Positions 6,269-6,674 of a stretch of 6,674 nucleotides of DNA are shown piece by piece (positions within the stretch are counted from its first letter, which is position 1; each line of letters opens with the position of its first letter). Source of the stretch: Pseudomonadota bacterium (GTDB taxonomy: Bacteria > Desulfobacterota > Anaeroferrophillalia > Anaeroferrophillales > Tharpellaceae); the NCBI GenBank assembly GCA_030641485.1, contig DAOWHJ010000020.1, positions 1 to 6,674 on the forward strand, written 5' to 3'. A model generated the notes under the pieces. The model was not told the DNA's origin. It searched no databases and worked only from the letters and a program-made list of their open reading frames with translations. A program made the position numbers and the translations under genes.

Positions 6269-6674
6269 CTATTCCTTGGAATCCGATACAGGGTGACTTG
6301 CCGGGTTCAGTTCGTAGCGGTCGGCCCAGCGTTTCCAAATCAGGTATACCGCCGGCAGGATTACTAAGGTCAGAATGGTCGAACTGACAAGCCCGCCAAC
6401 CATGGGCGCGGCAATGCGTTTCATAACCCGGGTTCCGGTTTCGGTGCCGAACATTATCGGTAGGAGGCCAAGGGTTGTGGTCGTCACGGTCATGAGCTTG
6501 GGGCGCACCCGATCCACAGCCCCCTCGATAATGACCGACTTCAGATCGTCTAGAGATTTCAGGCGGCCTTCGGATTTCCAGCGTTCGTAGGTGCCATCAA
6601 GATAAACAAGCATGACGATACCGGTCTCGGCCGCAAGTCCAGCCAAGGCGATAAAACCAACCGCCACCGCCACC
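6269..6674 (-). CDS. cusA: CusA/CzcA-family heavy-metal efflux RND pump, C-terminal end (5' partial)
   Basis: The gene enters from the right edge of the window and only its last 134 codons are visible; the first full codon (6673-6671) is an internal GTG valine, not a start. The sequence is typical of the C-terminal membrane part of HME-RND pumps: GFIALAGLAAETGIVMLVYLD, the loop IIEGAVDRVRPKLMTVTTTTLGLLPIM, and RIAAPMVGGLVSSTILTLVILP before a basic tail. The AAETG and RVRPK...GLLPI patterns fit the CusA (Cu/Ag) branch better than multidrug AcrB pumps, but metal specificity cannot be fixed from this part. Full-length members have a little over 1,000 residues and work in a tripartite complex with a CusB-like adaptor and an outer-membrane channel, driven by protons. 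The C-terminus looks complete, ending with TAG at 6271-6269, about 50 bp before the permease remnant. Confidence 0.9.
   Translation of the reverse strand, partial: VAVAVGFIALAGLAAETGIVMLVYLDGTYERWKSEGRLKSLDDLKSVIIEGAVDRVRPKLMTVTTTTLGLLPIMFGTETGTRVMKRIAAPMVGGLVSSTILTLVILPAVYLIWKRWADRYELNPASHPVSDSKE

Noticed and set aside
6375..6590. Plus-strand open frame opposite the metal efflux pump gene.
   Set aside because: The minus strand clearly encodes the conserved CusA C-terminus; this is its shadow.

Overview
The window looks like chromosomal DNA of a Gram-negative bacterium. It carries the C-terminus of an HME-RND (CusA-type) tripartite efflux pump and a YejE-type peptide permease fragment, both typical of diderm cells, next to two LtaS/OpgB-type membrane transferases. 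Coding density is high, ATGA overlaps are used, and GC is moderate (about 42-57% in the 60-base lines I counted). A proteobacterial or Desulfobacterota/Desulfuromonadota-like host is my guess; the sequence does not prove it.

Left part, + strand (1-5371): the window opens inside a gene for an LTA-synthase/phosphoglycerol-transferase family protein (the extracytoplasmic sulfatase-fold domain only; the N-terminal membrane part lies outside). After 149 bp, which hold a candidate response-regulator site, comes a complete second member of the same family (659 aa, five predicted membrane helices plus catalytic domain). It overlaps an OmpR/PhoB-type response regulator gene by 4 nt, and a HAMP-containing sensor histidine kinase follows 6 bp later. 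The last three genes look like one operon. The layout recalls eptA-basRS (pmrCAB), where an envelope-modifying transferase is made together with the two-component system that controls it.

Middle (5372-5556): a convergent intergenic region. It contains an inverted repeat (TCTGTCCCC / GGGGACAGA) flanking a 37-nt purine-only tract and followed by a T-rich run. It may be the remains of a small REP-like or non-autonomous element, a terminator for the kinase operon, or both.

Right part, - strand (6674-5557): the last ~134 codons of a CusA/CzcA-type metal efflux RND pump, then a short 3' remnant of a yejE-like ABC permease gene with most of the gene missing, then a complete gene of about 156 codons for a soluble protein I do not recognise. 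In sampled lines the pump and permease pieces are GC-richer (55-57%) than the unknown gene (42%). The missing permease body and the absence of a following yejF-like ATPase gene point to a rearranged junction.

No RNA genes, CRISPR array, intact insertion sequence or phage genes were seen. The most interesting points are the transferase-plus-two-component operon with an 11-bp-spaced direct repeat in front of it, the Thr/Ser difference between the tandem transferases, the unusual ATP-lid (G1) motif of the kinase, the inverted-repeat/polypurine element, and the orphan gene beside the permease remnant.
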